From Kiritimatiellia bacterium (lineage in GTDB: Bacteria > Verrucomicrobiota > Kiritimatiellia > RFP12 > DVOR01): 6,835 nucleotides of DNA. Below are positions 5,151-6,835 of the stretch, in pieces (the first letter of the stretch is position 1; each line of letters starts with the position of its first letter). The notes beneath the pieces are model-generated. The model saw only the letters and a program-made list of their open reading frames with translations, ran no database searches and had not been told where the DNA came from. Where the stretch lies: positions 1 through 6,835 of the forward strand of contig JAFTHG010000121.1 of the NCBI GenBank assembly GCA_017457555.1, written 5' to 3'. A program made the translations under genes and the position numbers.

Positions 5151-6835
5151 ATGAAGTTACGTTATTGTTTGATTTTAGGTTTAGGGATGGTGACGTCTGT
5201 TATGGCTCAAGCCTTGCGCGTGAGCGTGGGACAGGACACCATTTATGCGGGTGATTCATTTACACTAACCATTTCAACGGCCCAAACAGAGGTCGTGTCC
5301 GTAACGCCACATTTTTCAATGCCGACACAGATTATCGGTCAATCGAAGCAAATGACGTCTATTAATGGAAAGGTAACCTCCTCACTCATCCTCCATGTAA
5401 TGCCACAGGAAGTTGGAACGTGCCGCCTGAATGCTCTTACTGCTGTCACTAACGAGGGGAAAGAACTCTCGTACACCCAACCGCTTGATGTTACCGTGCG
5501 TGAGTTATTGCCAGACCCAGAGGTGGCAATAATATTGACAATGACTCCTGAAGCACCTTTACCGGGAGATGATGTTGTACTACAAATTAAGGTAACGGCT
5601 CCTGCATTAAATGACAACTCGGCATTGCGTTCACCGTTTTTAGAAGCAGGATTTTTTGGCGGAGTGCAAGAACGTATTCCGCGTGTATCTTTTAATGCTG
5701 AAACAGGAGAAGATTCGCCATTGCGGCAGACGTCTGCACCAACGCTCCGCTCAAAGAGAGTTGATGGCACAAACATGGAGTGGATTGTTGAAACTGCCTA
5801 TCAAGCAGTGCGTGTAGGTGAACAAACTTTTCCTGCACCAGTCCTTAATGATATGCGTTATACGTGGGATTCCGTAACAAATCAATTAAAGGAATTGCGT
5901 TGTTTAACAATCGGCAAACCGCTGACAGCGATTGTAAAAGCACCACCGGAAGAAGGACGGCCTGAGCGTTTTACAGGTGCAGTAGCCAAACATTTCAAGG
6001 CTGAGATTGCCTTAGATGCAGTCAATGTTAAGGTAGGTGACCCTGTTAAGTTAACGGTGACCTTTACAACAGATGCGATGCCTGAACAAATTCGCTTGCC
6101 ACAATTACCATCGATTCCTGGTTTTCGTGTCTATGGTGACCCCACACGAGATACCTTTGAGGGTGGGTGTGCCTTTGTTTACTCGTTACGACCGATTCAA
6201 CAAGGGCTATTAGAAATTCCACCATTAACATTCGCTTGGTTTGAAAAAGAGACGCGACAGTATCACGTTGAACAGACATTTGCGGTACCACTGTATGCAC
6301 ATCCCTCATCGCAATTAGTGCTTTTAGGCGATGATGGTGAGGCGTTTGCTTCCATATTGCCGCCTGCATTACGTTTGGACGAAGGACAAACAGTGCGCCG
6401 AACACCCTCACTTTGGGCTTGGTTGGCACTTGGATTTGGTGCATTTGCATTTTTGTGTCGTCTATTGGGACGCCCTGTTGTGCACGGGTTACATTGGATT
6501 CTTTCTCCCATAAGACATCATCAGCCGACGCTGCGAGCATGTGCGGCACTTAGGCGAGTCAACAATCCCGCTGATGCATTAGCCATTATTCGCACATGGA
6601 GTGGACGGCCCACGTTAACTGCTGCGGACTTACGGGGGCTATTACCAGATACTCCTGAAGCAGAGACGCTTATTATGACTGTTGCCCGTTTAGAGCAAGT
6701 TGTTTATACACAGGGTGGAGATGCTTCTGAACTGTATCAAACTTTGATAAAAATTCTTCCCAAAGTAGCCCGTCCCAAGGCTGCAGTGCGAGGGAAGACC
6801 GTCGGATTTCTCTTAATTATGGCCTTTTGTCCGAC
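5151..6835 (+). CDS. batD: BatD-family membrane-anchored periplasmic protein (3' truncated by window edge)
   Basis: BatD (Pfam 'oxygen tolerance') proteins are encoded with MoxR-type ATPases and von Willebrand-A proteins and act in the cell envelope; the biochemical role is not settled. The frame is open for 561 codons to the window end. ATG 5151 is the first possible start, since an in-frame TAG lies at 5145-5147. Residues 1-21 are a signal peptide: Lys2/Arg4, a hydrophobic core, cleavage after Ala19 or Ala21. Beta-rich segments follow: about 22-120, with GQSKQMTSING at 63-73; about 125-260; and about 264-405, with GRPERFTGAV at 269-278, then VGDPVKL and GFRVYGDP. A membrane helix lies at about 420-436 (SLWAWLALGFGAFAF), then a cytoplasmic helical region to about 548. 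A second hydrophobic stretch begins at 551 (VGFLLIMAF) and is cut off. There is no Shine-Dalgarno sequence. Leu codon TTA is much commoner than in carB. Family call is firm; the C-terminal architecture is unknown. Confidence 0.85.
   Translation, partial: MKLRYCLILGLGMVTSVMAQALRVSVGQDTIYAGDSFTLTISTAQTEVVSVTPHFSMPTQIIGQSKQMTSINGKVTSSLILHVMPQEVGTCRLNALTAVTNEGKELSYTQPLDVTVRELLPDPEVAIILTMTPEAPLPGDDVVLQIKVTAPALNDNSALRSPFLEAGFFGGVQERIPRVSFNAETGEDSPLRQTSAPTLRSKRVDGTNMEWIVETAYQAVRVGEQTFPAPVLNDMRYTWDSVTNQLKELRCLTIGKPLTAIVKAPPEEGRPERFTGAVAKHFKAEIALDAVNVKVGDPVKLTVTFTTDAMPEQIRLPQLPSIPGFRVYGDPTRDTFEGGCAFVYSLRPIQQGLLEIPPLTFAWFEKETRQYHVEQTFAVPLYAHPSSQLVLLGDDGEAFASILPPALRLDEGQTVRRTPSLWAWLALGFGAFAFLCRLLGRPVVHGLHWILSPIRHHQPTLRACAALRRVNNPADALAIIRTWSGRPTLTAADLRGLLPDTPEAETLIMTVARLEQVVYTQGGDASELYQTLIKILPKVARPKAAVRGKTVGFLLIMAFCP

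Noticed and set aside
6331..6513. 60-residue plus-strand open frame
   Set aside because: It is out of frame inside batD, which has continuous domain-level support across this interval.
834..6549. The many minus-strand open frames (for example 847-1224, 2236-2661, 2710-3138, 5339-5776, 6064-6549)
   Set aside because: Each lies opposite a conserved plus-strand gene, shows no recognisable domain and has no promoter or ribosome binding site that I can see; they are shadows of the coding strand.
1..6835. CRISPR arrays, mobile elements, tRNA or rRNA genes, prophage or defence genes
   Set aside because: No regularly spaced repeats, transposase-like frame, tRNA cloverleaf or rRNA sequence was seen on either strand.

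Overview
The window carries four protein-coding genes, all on the + strand: the 3' part of purA (adenylosuccinate synthase), a complete uppS (undecaprenyl pyrophosphate synthase), a complete carB (carbamoyl phosphate synthase large subunit), and the 5' part of a batD-like gene (secreted/membrane 'Bacteroides aerotolerance' family) that runs off the right edge. No rRNA, tRNA, insertion sequence or CRISPR array was seen. The genetic code is the standard bacterial one: TGA ends purA and uppS, and TAA ends carB.

Layout. (1) Positions 1-1650 hold purA and uppS, joined stop-to-start by a TGATG junction, so they are very probably co-transcribed and translationally coupled. (2) Positions 1651-1803 are a short intergenic region with a plausible sigma70-type promoter, a small hairpin near the predicted 5' end of the mRNA, and a strong Shine-Dalgarno sequence; together these start carB as a separate unit. 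(3) Positions 1804-5007 are carB, with no carA beside it. (4) Positions 5008-5150 hold a strong Rho-independent terminator, itself nested inside a longer imperfect inverted repeat, and then an extended -10 promoter whose TATAAT box ends 7 nt before the batD start codon. (5) Positions 5151-6835 are batD: signal peptide, three beta-rich periplasmic segments, a membrane helix, a cytoplasmic helical region, and the first residues of a second hydrophobic segment at the edge.

Functionally, purA (AMP branch of purine synthesis), uppS (lipid carrier for peptidoglycan and O-antigen synthesis) and carB (carbamoyl phosphate for pyrimidines and arginine) are housekeeping genes. batD is an envelope gene whose usual partners (moxR, DUF58, batA, batB, batE) are not visible here. 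The mix fits a diderm bacterium of roughly balanced GC content. The BatD sequence style (a GRPxxFTGAV segment), carB apart from carA, and uppS apart from cdsA/dxr are compatible with the PVC group (Verrucomicrobiota/Lentisphaerota/Kiritimatiellota), but this is a low-confidence impression.

I did not find a clearly new system. The points most worth a second look are the apparently leaderless batD transcript, the possible extra C-terminal module on BatD, and the nested inverted repeat around the carB terminator.
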